Source: Opitutus sp.
GTDB taxonomy: Bacteria; Verrucomicrobiota; Verrucomicrobiae; Opitutales; Opitutaceae
Length of the DNA stretch: 64,000 bases
Direction of reading: 5' to 3'
Assembly: GCA_009695065.1 (NCBI GenBank)
Contig: SIBR01000012.1
Location: 17,357-81,356, forward strand
Positions 27,678 through 35,871 of this stretch are shown piece after piece. The notes beneath the pieces are model-generated. The model was not told the DNA's origin. It saw nothing but the letters and a program-made list of their open reading frames with translations, and did no database searches. The position numbers and the translations under genes are program-made. Position 1 is the first letter of the stretch. Each line of letters starts with the position of its first letter.

Positions 27678-28376
27678 ATGAAGAAAAAGAAGCGCAGTTA
27701 CACGGTCTTTCTTGGCGGCGAATTGTTCTCGCTCAAGCACCTCATCGGCAACGCGTGGCTGGCCGAGGCGATCTACGAAAAATCCCACGGTAAATTCCGC
27801 TGCGTCCTGCCGCAGGACTTCGGCGAACTGCGGGGCCGCAGCGCCCGGGCGATCCGCGACCACAGTCTCCATGCCCTCGTGGCCTGCGACCTCGCGTTGT
27901 TCAATTTCGACGGTACCGACCTCGACAGCGGCACCGTGGTGGAATTCATGTTCGCGAAATTCGCCGACATTCCCGCCGTCCTTCTGCGCAGCGACATCCG
28001 CCCCGCCGGCGGCAATCGGGGCGCGCCGTGGAACGTGATGGCCGGCTTTTTCCCCCGCACGGCGAACGTCCTCGCCCCGAGTCTCTTCGACTACCGGGGT
28101 TCGCCCACCCGGCGTCAGCGCGGGCTCGACGACGCGCTGCGCCTCGCGGGCCAGCACAGCTCCGCCGCCGCGCAAATCGTGTGTGAACGGATCGCCGCGC
28201 AATGTGTGCGCGCGTTCGAACGGTTGCTCGACCTGCCACCGGCCATGCCGAGGCACCTCCGCGAGGAAGCCTACCAATGGCTCGCGCTGATGCCCGCCCT
28301 GCACGGCAAGCGGAAGGATCTGTGGAGGCAGTTCGAGCGCCACCTGGAGCGCAAGGTGGAGCGAGATTTGCTCTGA
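27678..28376 (+). CDS. nucleoside 2-deoxyribosyltransferase-like protein
   Basis: 232 residues. 'YTVFLGGELFSLKHLIGN' and 'ACDLALFNFDGTDLDSGTV' followed by VEFMFAKFADIP match the nucleoside 2-deoxyribosyltransferase fold, where Asp and Glu in the D-G-x-x-x-D-S-G-T..E motif hold the sugar. The C-terminal helical extension is unusual for the small enzymes. It lies 61 bp upstream of upp, supporting a role in nucleobase salvage. Enzymatic activity is inferred. Confidence 0.75.
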   Translation: MKKKKRSYTVFLGGELFSLKHLIGNAWLAEAIYEKSHGKFRCVLPQDFGELRGRSARAIRDHSLHALVACDLALFNFDGTDLDSGTVVEFMFAKFADIPAVLLRSDIRPAGGNRGAPWNVMAGFFPRTANVLAPSLFDYRGSPTRRQRGLDDALRLAGQHSSAAAQIVCERIAAQCVRAFERLLDLPPAMPRHLREEAYQWLALMPALHGKRKDLWRQFERHLERKVERDLL

Positions 28377-28437
28377 TCGGCCACCGCCCTTCGAACGGCG
28401 CGCCGTCGTCGGTTTTTCCACCAACCCCTTTAAAGCC

Positions 28438-29067
28438 ATGCCACTCCACGTCCTCGACCACCCGCTCGCCGCGCACATCATCACCCATCTCCGCGACCGG
28501 ACGACCAAGCCGGCGACGTTCCGCACCTTGGCATACCAAATCAGCCTGCTCCTCGCAATCGAGGCGACGAATGGAATTGAAACCGAGCCGAAGGAGATCG
28601 ACACCCCGCTCGAACGCATGACCGGCCGCGTCCTCGCCCACGAAACGCTCGTCGTGGTGCCGATTCTCCGCGCCGGCCTCGGCATGGTGCAGCCTTTCAC
28701 CGATCTTTTCCCCGACGTCAGCGTCGGCTACATCGGGCTGGAGCGCGATCACGAGACGGCGCGGGCCCGGAGTTACTATTGCAAGCTGCCGCCGCTGAAA
28801 GGTCGCGCGCGTCACCACGTGTTCGTGGTCGATCCGATGCTTGCCACCGGCGGCTCCGCCGTCGCCGCGCTCAACGTCGTCAAGGAATGCGGCGCCATCA
28901 ACCCCACCCTGGTATCGATCGTCAGCGCGCCCGAGGGCGTGGCCGAAGTCGAGCGGCATCATCCCGGCACCACGATCCACACCGCCGCGCTCGACCGCGC
29001 ACTGAACGATCGCAAATACATCATGCCCGGTCTCGGCGATTTCGGCGACCGGTTGTACGGCACCTGA
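28438..29067 (+). CDS. upp: uracil phosphoribosyltransferase
   Basis: 209 residues, normal for the family. The PRPP-binding motif is 'FVVDPMLATGGSAVAAL', the uracil site is the C-terminal 'IMPGLGDFGDRLYGT', and 'VVVPILRAGLGMVQPF' and 'YIGLERDHETARARSYY' are diagnostic. It makes UMP from uracil and PRPP. It is probably co-transcribed with the upstream deoxyribosyltransferase-like gene. Confidence 0.97.
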   Translation: MPLHVLDHPLAAHIITHLRDRTTKPATFRTLAYQISLLLAIEATNGIETEPKEIDTPLERMTGRVLAHETLVVVPILRAGLGMVQPFTDLFPDVSVGYIGLERDHETARARSYYCKLPPLKGRARHHVFVVDPMLATGGSAVAALNVVKECGAINPTLVSIVSAPEGVAEVERHHPGTTIHTAALDRALNDRKYIMPGLGDFGDRLYGT

Positions 29068-29131
29068 CCGAACCGCGGCCGACGACCGGCTGCGTCGCGA
29101 TCGTGTCCCTTGGCCTCAAGGCCAAATCTTT

Positions 29132-29151
29132 GTTGTCAACTATTGGTTGAC
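29132..29151. repeat. palindrome GTCAAC-TATTG-GTTGAC
   Basis: A perfect 6-bp inverted repeat with 5-nt spacer (core 29135-29151), preceded by GTT. It lies between upp and the rhomboid-like gene. It shares 18 of 20 bases with the degenerate copy at 4897-4916. The rest of this 233-bp gap shows nothing else I can name. Confidence 0.6.
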
Positions 29152-29300
29152 TTAGAAGGTTTGGTGGCGTCTCCTAGGGCTTCGCTGGCTGCACCGGCTG
29201 GCGTTCGTCCCGATGGCCGCACCCCGGGCGGGGCACGGCATGTTCTCGCGGCTTGCGGATCGCGTGCACGGGGGGCATTTTCCACCTCTCTCCCGCGACG

Positions 29301-30143
29301 ATGAACAGCTTTGGCTCCTCCGATGACCACCAACCCGTGACCTGGGTCCGCGGCCAGCCCATTTACGCGGTGCACGTGCTCGTGGGAGTTTTCGTCGGCT
29401 CGATGCTCGCCACGGCGGTGCTAAGTTTTTTCAACGCCGGGCGCTGGCTCGATGCGTTGATCTTCCTGAGCGATCGCGTGCTGCAGGGCGAAGTCTGGCG
29501 CGGCCTCACCTACGGCCTCGTGAACCCGCCGTCGCTCTGGTTCGTGATCAACATGCTCATGATCGTGTGGTTTGGCCGCGAGTTGGAGCGCTTCTTCGGC
29601 CGCCGCTTGTTCCTGCGGTTTTACGCCGGACTGTACCTTCTGCTCCCCGTGCTGTTCACCGCGATTGGCCTGGCGCGGCCCACCCATCTCGCGGGCGAGT
29701 CCGGCGGCTTTGCGCTGTTCGTGGCTTTCGCCACGCTGCATCCGAACGCGCCCATGATCTTCAACCTCCTAGCGAAGTGGGTGGCCGCGATCCTGATCGG
29801 CATCTACACGCTCATGGCCCTAAGCAGCCACGATTGGATGCAGCTTGTTTCACTGTGGGCGACCTCCGGCTACGCCTATGCGGTCGTGCGGTATGAACAG
29901 GGCCATTTCAGCGTGCCGACCTTCCGGATGCCGGCGAAGGCCAAGGTTGCCACGTCGCTACGGGCAGAACCGCGATTCGAGCCGCCGGTTCGTCCCCGGG
30001 TTTTAAGCGTCGGCACGATGGTCGAGATCGACGCGGTGCTCGACAAGATCGCTCGCTTGGGCATCGCCAGCCTGACGCCGCAGGAGCGGGCGAAACTCGA
30101 TGCTGCCCGCGAGGATCTGCGAAAAAAATCCGGCCGGCACTGA
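29301..30143 (+). CDS. rhomboid-like membrane protein, catalytic His not evident
   Basis: 280 residues from ATG 29301. Rhomboid features are 'GEVWRGLTYGLVNP', 'LWFVINMLMIVWFGRELER', and a GxSG-like 'AGESGGFALFVAF' in the position of the catalytic Ser helix. The last core helix reads 'LVSLWATSGYAYAVVRY' and has no His where the dyad partner normally sits, so it may be an inactive relative. A soluble C-terminus follows with 'VEIDAVLDKIARLGIASLTP', a short helical motif seen at the ends of several bacterial rhomboids. Confidence 0.8.
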   Translation: MNSFGSSDDHQPVTWVRGQPIYAVHVLVGVFVGSMLATAVLSFFNAGRWLDALIFLSDRVLQGEVWRGLTYGLVNPPSLWFVINMLMIVWFGRELERFFGRRLFLRFYAGLYLLLPVLFTAIGLARPTHLAGESGGFALFVAFATLHPNAPMIFNLLAKWVAAILIGIYTLMALSSHDWMQLVSLWATSGYAYAVVRYEQGHFSVPTFRMPAKAKVATSLRAEPRFEPPVRPRVLSVGTMVEIDAVLDKIARLGIASLTPQERAKLDAAREDLRKKSGRH

Positions 30144-30247
30144 TCCAGCGAGAGTGCGGCTCCTTCATCCGCGCCATCCGCCGCGTTCGATCCGCGACCG
30201 GCCATCACATCAACCGCCGGAACCCAGGCCCCTCAACCCGCACCGTC

Positions 30248-30880
30248 ATGCCCCTTCCCCTCGCCGCCATCCTGTCCGCCGTCACCCCGCTCGTGTTGAG
30301 CGCCTATGAACTGTATCGCCGGCGTCAGGAGGCAAAAGCCGGGCCCGCCGGCGACGCGCTTTCCGGCGAAGGCTTGCGAGCCCGCCTGCGCGAGCTGGAG
30401 GATTCCGCGCTGGAACAAGCACGCTTGATCGACGAACTCTCCCGCACCGTGGAATCGCTGGCCCGTACAGTCGACGCCGTGCTGGAGGAGAACAACCGCA
30501 AGGCGGCGCAGATTCGGCGGCTGCTTTTCGCGGGGATCGGTATCGCCGCGGCGAGTTTCGGCTCGGCCGGCGGCCGCCAGGCCGGGAGGGGCCCAACGGA
30601 CTCGCAGGATTGCCTTGGCGCCGAACCGCGTTTTCATCCCGCGGCGTGGACCCACTCACCCACTCGCTCCTCGGCGCCAGTCTGGGTTACGCGGCTTTTG
30701 GCCGCCGGCTCGGCCGGACGGCGGCGGGTGTCGGCGGGCTCGCGGCTTTCGTGCCGGACGCGGATATTTTCATTCGCAGTGCCGCCGACCCGCTGCTCGC
30801 GATCGAGTATCACCGCCACTTTACGCACTCGCTGCTTTTTGCCCCGGTCGGCGCCGCCGTGGTGGCCTCGTTCTGGCTGA
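30248..30880 (+). CDS. coiled-coil membrane-anchored protein; C-terminus uncertain
   Basis: The first about 105 residues look real: a hydrophobic start 'PLAAILSAVTPLVLSAYELY', a coiled coil 'ARLRELEDSALEQARLIDEL' continuing through 'VDAVLEENNRKAAQIRRLL', and a second short hydrophobic stretch. After about 30570 the composition becomes random-like, and the frame overlaps the next gene by 235 bp. A lost stop or frameshift near 30560-30640 is likely. Function unknown. Confidence 0.5.
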   Translation: MPLPLAAILSAVTPLVLSAYELYRRRQEAKAGPAGDALSGEGLRARLRELEDSALEQARLIDELSRTVESLARTVDAVLEENNRKAAQIRRLLFAGIGIAAASFGSAGGRQAGRGPTDSQDCLGAEPRFHPAAWTHSPTRSSAPVWVTRLLAAGSAGRRRVSAGSRLSCRTRIFSFAVPPTRCSRSSITATLRTRCFLPRSAPPWWPRSG

Positions 30881-31653
30881 TCCGGCCCCGCTGGCGGGAT
30901 CACTTTGCCGCGCTGTGGGTCTGTGCGCTCGTCGCCTACTTTAGTCATGCTCTGCTCGACGCGGCCACGAGCTACGGCACGCAGTTGCTCTGGCCGGTTT
31001 CGAATCATCGTTTCGATTTCGACGTAATTGCGATCGTCGACCCGCCGTTCACGCTGGTGCTCGGCCTCGGCTTGGGATGGTCGCTACGATCGAAACGACT
31101 GCGGATCGCGACGATCGCCCTGGCGCTGGCGGCCGGTTACCTGGGCTTGGGCGCGCTCCAGCACGAACGCGCCCTGGCGGCACAGCAACGCCTGGCGGCG
31201 TCGCGCGGTCATGCCCCCCAGCGCGCCGAGGCGATGCCCACGCTGGCCAACAACATCGTCTGGCGGGCGCTCTATGTTCACGCCGGCCAGATCTACAGCG
31301 ACCGCATTCGCGTCGGTTGGTTTTCCGCCCCGACCGTCCGCGAGGGCTGGGCGTTGCCGCTGGTGGAGGAGCGGGACTTGACGACCGCGGAACGAACCCG
31401 GAGTGCGGTGCAGCGCTCATTTCCCCGGTTCCAGTGGTTTTCGGAGGGTTGGGTGGCGCGCAGCCCCAACGATCCCACCGTGCTCGGCGACATGCGTTAT
31501 TCGCTTTCGACCGAGGCCTTCGATCCGATCTGGGGCATCCGCTTCACGCCGCCCGGCGCGCCGACCCCGGTGATCTGGGTCAACCGCTCGCGCGATCGCG
31601 AGATCCGGCTGGGCGAGTTGTGGCGCGAGATCGCCGGCCGGGATGAACGCTAG
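30646..31653 (+). CDS. YdjM/DUF457 family membrane-bound metal-dependent hydrolase-like protein
   Basis: 335 residues from GTG 30646. 'VDPLTHSLLGASLGYAAF' at the N-terminus, 'ADIFIRSAADPLLAIEYHRH' with 'FTHSLLF', and 'YFSHALLDAATSYGTQLLWP' carry the conserved His/Asp pattern of this family. Four helices lie in the N-terminal half; the C-terminal half is soluble and unusually long. Members are annotated as zinc-dependent hydrolases, but activity is rarely shown. Confidence 0.87.
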   Translation: MDPLTHSLLGASLGYAAFGRRLGRTAAGVGGLAAFVPDADIFIRSAADPLLAIEYHRHFTHSLLFAPVGAAVVASFWLIRPRWRDHFAALWVCALVAYFSHALLDAATSYGTQLLWPVSNHRFDFDVIAIVDPPFTLVLGLGLGWSLRSKRLRIATIALALAAGYLGLGALQHERALAAQQRLAASRGHAPQRAEAMPTLANNIVWRALYVHAGQIYSDRIRVGWFSAPTVREGWALPLVEERDLTTAERTRSAVQRSFPRFQWFSEGWVARSPNDPTVLGDMRYSLSTEAFDPIWGIRFTPPGAPTPVIWVNRSRDREIRLGELWREIAGRDER

Positions 31654-31695
31654 CGCCCTGTGCCGAGGCCAGCAGGCGCCTTAAACGTCCGACGT

Positions 31696-31722
31696 GATTG
31701 ATCCTCCCGAGGCGGATCAATC
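31696..31722. repeat. 9-bp inverted repeat GATTGATCC ... GGATCAATC
   Basis: Perfect arms at 31696-31704 and 31714-31722 around TCCCGAGGC, in the 156-bp gap between the DUF457 gene and the PIG-L gene. No T-run follows, so it is more likely an operator or processing hairpin than a terminator. Confidence 0.5.
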
Positions 31723-31809
31723 GCGGGTGAAAACGAAAAAAACTTCGCGCTCACCAGCGCGACCCCGCTACAAACAGTGCGCCTCGGAACCTTCCGCCGC
31801 TTTCATCCC

Positions 31810-32739
31810 ATGACCCCTCGCTTGAATCTCCTGCCGGCGCTCAGCGCCATTGTCCTCGCCGCGTTGCTGACCGGGTCCGCCCGCGCCGCCATTCCCGGTA
31901 TCACGATGCCGCCCGCCGACGGCAAGTTGCGCATCATCGCGTTTGGCGCCCATCCCGATGACTGCGAAATCCAGGTCGGCGGCGCCGCGGCGTTGTGGGC
32001 CCGGGCCGGACATCACGTGCTGTTCGTGTCCGTGACCAACGGCGACATCGGCCACTGGCGCGAGGCCGGTGGCCCGCTCGCCGTCCGCCGAAAGCGCGAG
32101 GTCGACCAGGCCCACGGGATCCTCGGCATCCAGGGCGTCGTGCTCGACAACCACGACGGCGAACTCGAGCCCACGCTGGAGAATCGCCGCACCCTCACGC
32201 GCCTGATCCGGGAGTGGAATGCCGATCTCGTCCTGGGCCCCCGGACCAATGACTATCATCCGGACCACCGCTACACGGGCATCCTCGTCCAGGACGCCGC
32301 TTACATGGTCACCGTGCCCTTCTTCTGTCCGGACGTGCCGGCGATGAAGAAAAATCCGGTGTTCATGTACTACACCGACCGTTTCCAAAAGCCGGCGCCC
32401 TCGCGGCCGGACGTCGTCGTCTCCATCGACGCCGTCATCGAGAAAAAACTTGATGCCCTCGGCGTGATGATCTCGCAGTTCGCCGAGGGCGGGGCCAACG
32501 GCTCGGCCGACCTCTATCCCGCCGCTCCCGCCGGCCAGGAGCAGAGGAAGCGGGCGGTCCGGGAAAATTTCTCACGGCGCTTTCAAGCGCTGGCCGTCCG
32601 GTTTCATCAGGAACTCGCCGCGTGGTATCCCGGCGACAAGGCGAAGGCGGTGAAGCATGGCGAGGCGTTTGAGATTTGCGAATACGGCGGCCAGCCCGAC
32701 AAGCGTGAACTGCGGCGCCTGTTCCCGTTCTTCGACTGA
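31810..32739 (+). CDS. secreted PIG-L family deacetylase (LmbE-like)
   Basis: 309 residues from ATG 31810 with a signal peptide (LNLLPALSAIVLAALLTG). The zinc site is 'IIAFGAHPDDCEIQVGG' (AHPDD), with the second His in 'TNDYHPDHRYTGILVQDAAY'. 'VSVTNGDIGHWREAGGPLA' and 'KREVDQAHGILGIQGVVLDN' are typical. It probably removes N-acetyl groups from a sugar substrate. It lies 70 bp upstream of a Tat-exported TIM-barrel protein, possibly the same pathway. Confidence 0.92.
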   Translation: MTPRLNLLPALSAIVLAALLTGSARAAIPGITMPPADGKLRIIAFGAHPDDCEIQVGGAAALWARAGHHVLFVSVTNGDIGHWREAGGPLAVRRKREVDQAHGILGIQGVVLDNHDGELEPTLENRRTLTRLIREWNADLVLGPRTNDYHPDHRYTGILVQDAAYMVTVPFFCPDVPAMKKNPVFMYYTDRFQKPAPSRPDVVVSIDAVIEKKLDALGVMISQFAEGGANGSADLYPAAPAGQEQRKRAVRENFSRRFQALAVRFHQELAAWYPGDKAKAVKHGEAFEICEYGGQPDKRELRRLFPFFD

Positions 32740-32809
32740 GCGGCTCCGTTCTCTTTTCCGGACAAGCACATTTTTCCCTTCCCCCGTCAGATCCTCCAAA
32801 TCCACCCCC

Positions 32810-33736
32810 ATGATCAACCTGTCTCGTCGCGATTTCCTCAAACTGTCCTCCGCCGCCGGTCTCGCCGTCGCCGCTCCGCTGGGCTCCCGGGCCGCCGGGC
32901 CCCATCACCGGCCGGGCCAGTCCCGCCTGCTGCTCAGCCTTGCCGCCTACTCCTTCCGCGAGTCGTTTCCCACCAGCCGCGGCAAAGCCAACCCCAAGGC
33001 ACCGCCGGCCGCCCAGGCCATGGATATGTTCAAGTTCATCGACTATTGCGCGGCGCAGGGCTGCGCCGGCACCGAGCTCACCAGTTATTTCTTCGCCGCG
33101 GAAACCGACGACTACCTGATCAAGCTCCGGCGGCATTGCTTCCTGCGCGGCATCGCCATCAGCGGCACCGCCATCGCCAACAATTTCTCGCATCCCAAGG
33201 GCCCGAAGCGGGACGAGGAGATCGCGGCCACAAAGAAGTGGATCGATCGCGCGGTGGTGCTGGGCGCGCCGCACATCCGGGTCTTCGCCGGCGTCACCAA
33301 GGAGATCCCGCGGGCCGAGGCCGACAAACTGGTCGTCAGCGCGCTCGAGGAGGTCGGCGATTACGCGAGTAAGAAGGGCATTTTCCTCGGCCTGGAAAAT
33401 CACGATTCCATCGGCAGCGCCGCGACGCTGCTGCCCATGATCCGTTCCGTGAACAGCCCGTGGGTGGGCATCAACCTCGACTCGGGCAATTTTCGCACGC
33501 CCGATCCCTACAAGGATTTCGCGGAGTGCGTGCCCTACGCCCTGAACGTCCAGCTCAAGGCGGATCTGATCGACGGCTCCGGCAAGAAAGTGGATGCCGA
33601 TAACAAGCGCTTCACGCAGCTCCTGCGCGCCGGCGGCTACAAGGGCTGGGTGGCCTTGGAATACGAGGCGCCGGAAAGCCCCGTGACCGCCATTCCGCGC
33701 CACCTGAAGGAGCTGCGGACGCTGTTCTCCGCGTAA
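32810..33736 (+). CDS. Tat-exported sugar phosphate isomerase/epimerase-like TIM barrel
   Basis: 308 residues. The N-terminus MINLSRRDFLKLSSAAGLAV is a classic twin-arginine signal. The barrel follows ('LLLSLAAYSFRESFPTSRGK', 'AAQGCAGTELTSYFFAAETD', 'VGINLDSGNFRTPDPYKDFA', 'YALNVQLKADLID', 'YKGWVALEYEAPES'), as in AP-endonuclease-family xylose isomerase-like proteins. Conserved Glu, Asp and His suggest a bound metal. Substrate unknown. Confidence 0.9.
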   Translation: MINLSRRDFLKLSSAAGLAVAAPLGSRAAGPHHRPGQSRLLLSLAAYSFRESFPTSRGKANPKAPPAAQAMDMFKFIDYCAAQGCAGTELTSYFFAAETDDYLIKLRRHCFLRGIAISGTAIANNFSHPKGPKRDEEIAATKKWIDRAVVLGAPHIRVFAGVTKEIPRAEADKLVVSALEEVGDYASKKGIFLGLENHDSIGSAATLLPMIRSVNSPWVGINLDSGNFRTPDPYKDFAECVPYALNVQLKADLIDGSGKKVDADNKRFTQLLRAGGYKGWVALEYEAPESPVTAIPRHLKELRTLFSA

Positions 33737-33789
33737 GCGCGGCGTTCGTCCCACCGGCGGCCGGATTCGCTCCGGCCCGCCGGGCCACG

Positions 33790-33820
33790 AAAAAAGGCGG
33801 GCTCTCGCCCGCCTTTTCTT
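33790..33820. terminator. bidirectional intrinsic terminator
   Basis: AAAAAA-GGCGGGC-TCTC-GCCCGCC-TTTTCTT: a perfect 7-bp GC stem flanked by A and T runs, between convergent genes ending at 33736 and 33836. It can stop transcription from both sides. Confidence 0.92.
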
Positions 33821-33835
33821 CGTCGTGTGCGCCCG

Positions 33836-34786
33836 TCAGGCCCGCACGGGAATGCCGAGAATTCTCGCCATCGTCCCGCCGAACACCTTGCGCCGGCAGT
33901 CTTCCGGCACGGCACAGGCGTCGAACATGTCCTCGTGACGGCCCATCATGTTGTCCAGCCGCTCCGGCGCCTCGTCGGTGCCAAACACGATTTTTTCGAA
34001 GGCGTAGACGGTATCGGGCGCACTATGGGCCGTCGGTCCCTCCCACCAGAGGTAGTCCTTCATCGCTTTCAGGTTGCCCTGCAATTTGGTGAGCGTGGAG
34101 CCCGTAATGTCGAAGTGGACGTTCTTGCACCAGCGGGCGACCTCGGCCGCCTCCGCGTAGGCGGGATTGCCGAAATGCGCGCCGATGATCTGCAGCTTGG
34201 TGAACTTGGCCGCGATCGTCATGAGATACTCGGCCCGCATGCGCGGAAATCCCATCGTGCCGAAGCCGGCGATGCCGGTGTGATAAAGCGCCGGCACGCC
34301 CATTTTTTCGATGCGCTCGTAGATCGGAAAATAACGCTCGTCATCCCAATTGTAACGCGGATCGCGTAACTTGATCCCGCGACACCCGTTGGCGGCGAAG
34401 TAATCGAGGTCCGCCAGAACGTCGGCGCTGTCGACCGAAATGCGGCCGAAGGGAATGACCGTGTCGGGACTTTTCCGCGCGGCCTCGATGATCGCCGGAT
34501 ATTCCGGCCGCCAGCCGTTGACGCAGGCCATCGCGTTGCGCTCTCGAAAATGGGTGAGCAACCCTTCGAAAAAGTACGGGCGCTTCTGATAGTGCATGTG
34601 GCAGTCGATCGTGAAGCGCCGGGGCACGGTCCGGCCCAGGCGAACGGTCGACTTCCCATCGAGGGCGGGGGGCTGCTGGCCATCGGCGGCGAAGATCGCT
34701 GGCGAGCGGCCGAGGGCCGCGAGTCCAAGCGCGCCGCCAGTGACTTTGAGAAAACCGCGGCGGGAGGAGAATGCGTGAGGGAGCAT
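33836..34786 (-). CDS. Tat-exported amidohydrolase (Amidohydrolase_2 family)
   Basis: 316 residues with a Tat-like signal (SSRRGFLKVTGGALGLAALG). The metal-binding start is 'FTIDCHMHYQKRPYFFEGLL' (HxH). 'GCRGIKLRDPRYNWDDERY', 'PALYHTGIAGF', 'LQIIGAHFGNPAYAEAAEVA' and 'FGTDEAPERLDNMMG' give the remaining His and Asp ligands. It belongs with ACMSD-like hydrolases or decarboxylases; substrate unknown. Confidence 0.9.
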   Translation of the reverse strand: MLPHAFSSRRGFLKVTGGALGLAALGRSPAIFAADGQQPPALDGKSTVRLGRTVPRRFTIDCHMHYQKRPYFFEGLLTHFRERNAMACVNGWRPEYPAIIEAARKSPDTVIPFGRISVDSADVLADLDYFAANGCRGIKLRDPRYNWDDERYFPIYERIEKMGVPALYHTGIAGFGTMGFPRMRAEYLMTIAAKFTKLQIIGAHFGNPAYAEAAEVARWCKNVHFDITGSTLTKLQGNLKAMKDYLWWEGPTAHSAPDTVYAFEKIVFGTDEAPERLDNMMGRHEDMFDACAVPEDCRRKVFGGTMARILGIPVRA

Positions 34787-34860
34787 GGTGGGGAGTTAGG
34801 TTTCCGGGACGAAAAACCAGCTTGGGGAATACCCCTCCGCGGACAAGACCATACCCCGCC

Positions 34861-35853
34861 TCAGCGTCCGCCCGGGAACGCGCGCACGAGTTCCAACACC
34901 GTTTCCGCGCAAGCCCAGGCCAGGGTGAATCCCGCACCGCCGTGACCGTAATTGTGCACGATCGCGCGCCCGCCCGGCATCGGCTCGAGTTCCAGCCGCA
35001 CCGAGGCCCGCGCCGGGCGCAATCCGACCCTTTGCCCCAGCACCCGCGCCGTCGCCAACACCGGCCGCAGCCGCACGCACCGGTCGAAGATATCGTTCGC
35101 CACGGCTGGATCCGGGACGGTGCTCCATTCGCCGGCCTCGGCGGTGCCGCCGAGCACGCAGTCGCGATCGCGCGGCACGATGTACGTCGTGCTGCCGTTG
35201 TCGTAGAGGATGATCGTGTCATCGAGCCCGGCCGGCCGGGACACGAGCACGAGCTGGCCGCGGATCGGATACACGCCGTCATCGAGCGCGACCGTGCGCG
35301 CCCCGACTCCGGTGCAATTCACCACGATCCGGTGGGCGGTGAGCAGATCCTGCACCCGCTCGACGGAGCGGGTCACGAAGCGCCCGCCCCGACGGGCAAA
35401 TTCCGCCTGCAACCAGGCCATGTGCACCGGCGTTTCCACCCGGGGCACGGAGAAGACGGGCGCCGTGGCGAACCCCGCCGGTAACTCCGCAGCCGTGGCG
35501 TCGCGCACCTTCGGCTCGAGGCTGCGCAGGGCAGCCGGGTCTTTCTTCGCCGGCGTCAGCATGAGCAGCGGCGCCGACTTGATCCCCGGCACTCCGCGCC
35601 GCTCCATCTCCTCGTAAAGCACCCGCGTGCGCCGCGCCCAGGCATCGGCCCGTTCCGAGCTTTCGACTTTATACGGCAGCCAGATCGCCGCCGCGACATC
35701 CGAGGTCAGTTGCGGCGTCTTTTCCCGGGCATAAATGACGACCGGAAAACCCGCATCGAGCAGGCCCAGGGCCGTGGTCAGGCCGACCACGCCCGCGCCG
35801 AGGACGGCCACTTCGCCGGAGCGTGGAGTTGAGGAAGTCGATGCTGCGGTCAT
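34861..35853 (-). CDS. FAD-dependent D-amino acid oxidase
   Basis: 330 residues. The Rossmann FAD motif is 'VAVLGAGVVGLTTALGLLDA', followed by 'AAAIWLPYKVESSERADAW'. 'VVNCTGVGARTVALDDGVYP', 'RGQLVLVSRP', 'DCVLGGTAEAGEWST', 'GLRPARASVRLE' and 'IVHNYGHGGAGFTLAWACA' are the DAAO signature blocks. It oxidises D-amino acids to 2-oxo acids, with H2O2 and ammonia. It starts only 18 bp after the M20 peptidase stop on the same strand, so transcription order is peptidase then oxidase. Confidence 0.94.
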   Translation of the reverse strand: MTAASTSSTPRSGEVAVLGAGVVGLTTALGLLDAGFPVVIYAREKTPQLTSDVAAAIWLPYKVESSERADAWARRTRVLYEEMERRGVPGIKSAPLLMLTPAKKDPAALRSLEPKVRDATAAELPAGFATAPVFSVPRVETPVHMAWLQAEFARRGGRFVTRSVERVQDLLTAHRIVVNCTGVGARTVALDDGVYPIRGQLVLVSRPAGLDDTIILYDNGSTTYIVPRDRDCVLGGTAEAGEWSTVPDPAVANDIFDRCVRLRPVLATARVLGQRVGLRPARASVRLELEPMPGGRAIVHNYGHGGAGFTLAWACAETVLELVRAFPGGR

Positions 35854-35871
35854 ACGAAGGGTAAAGGCGGG

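Noticed and set aside
26658..28700. 680-codon minus-strand frame spanning penicillin acylase to upp
   Set aside because: It overlaps three well-supported plus-strand genes and has no recognisable domain.
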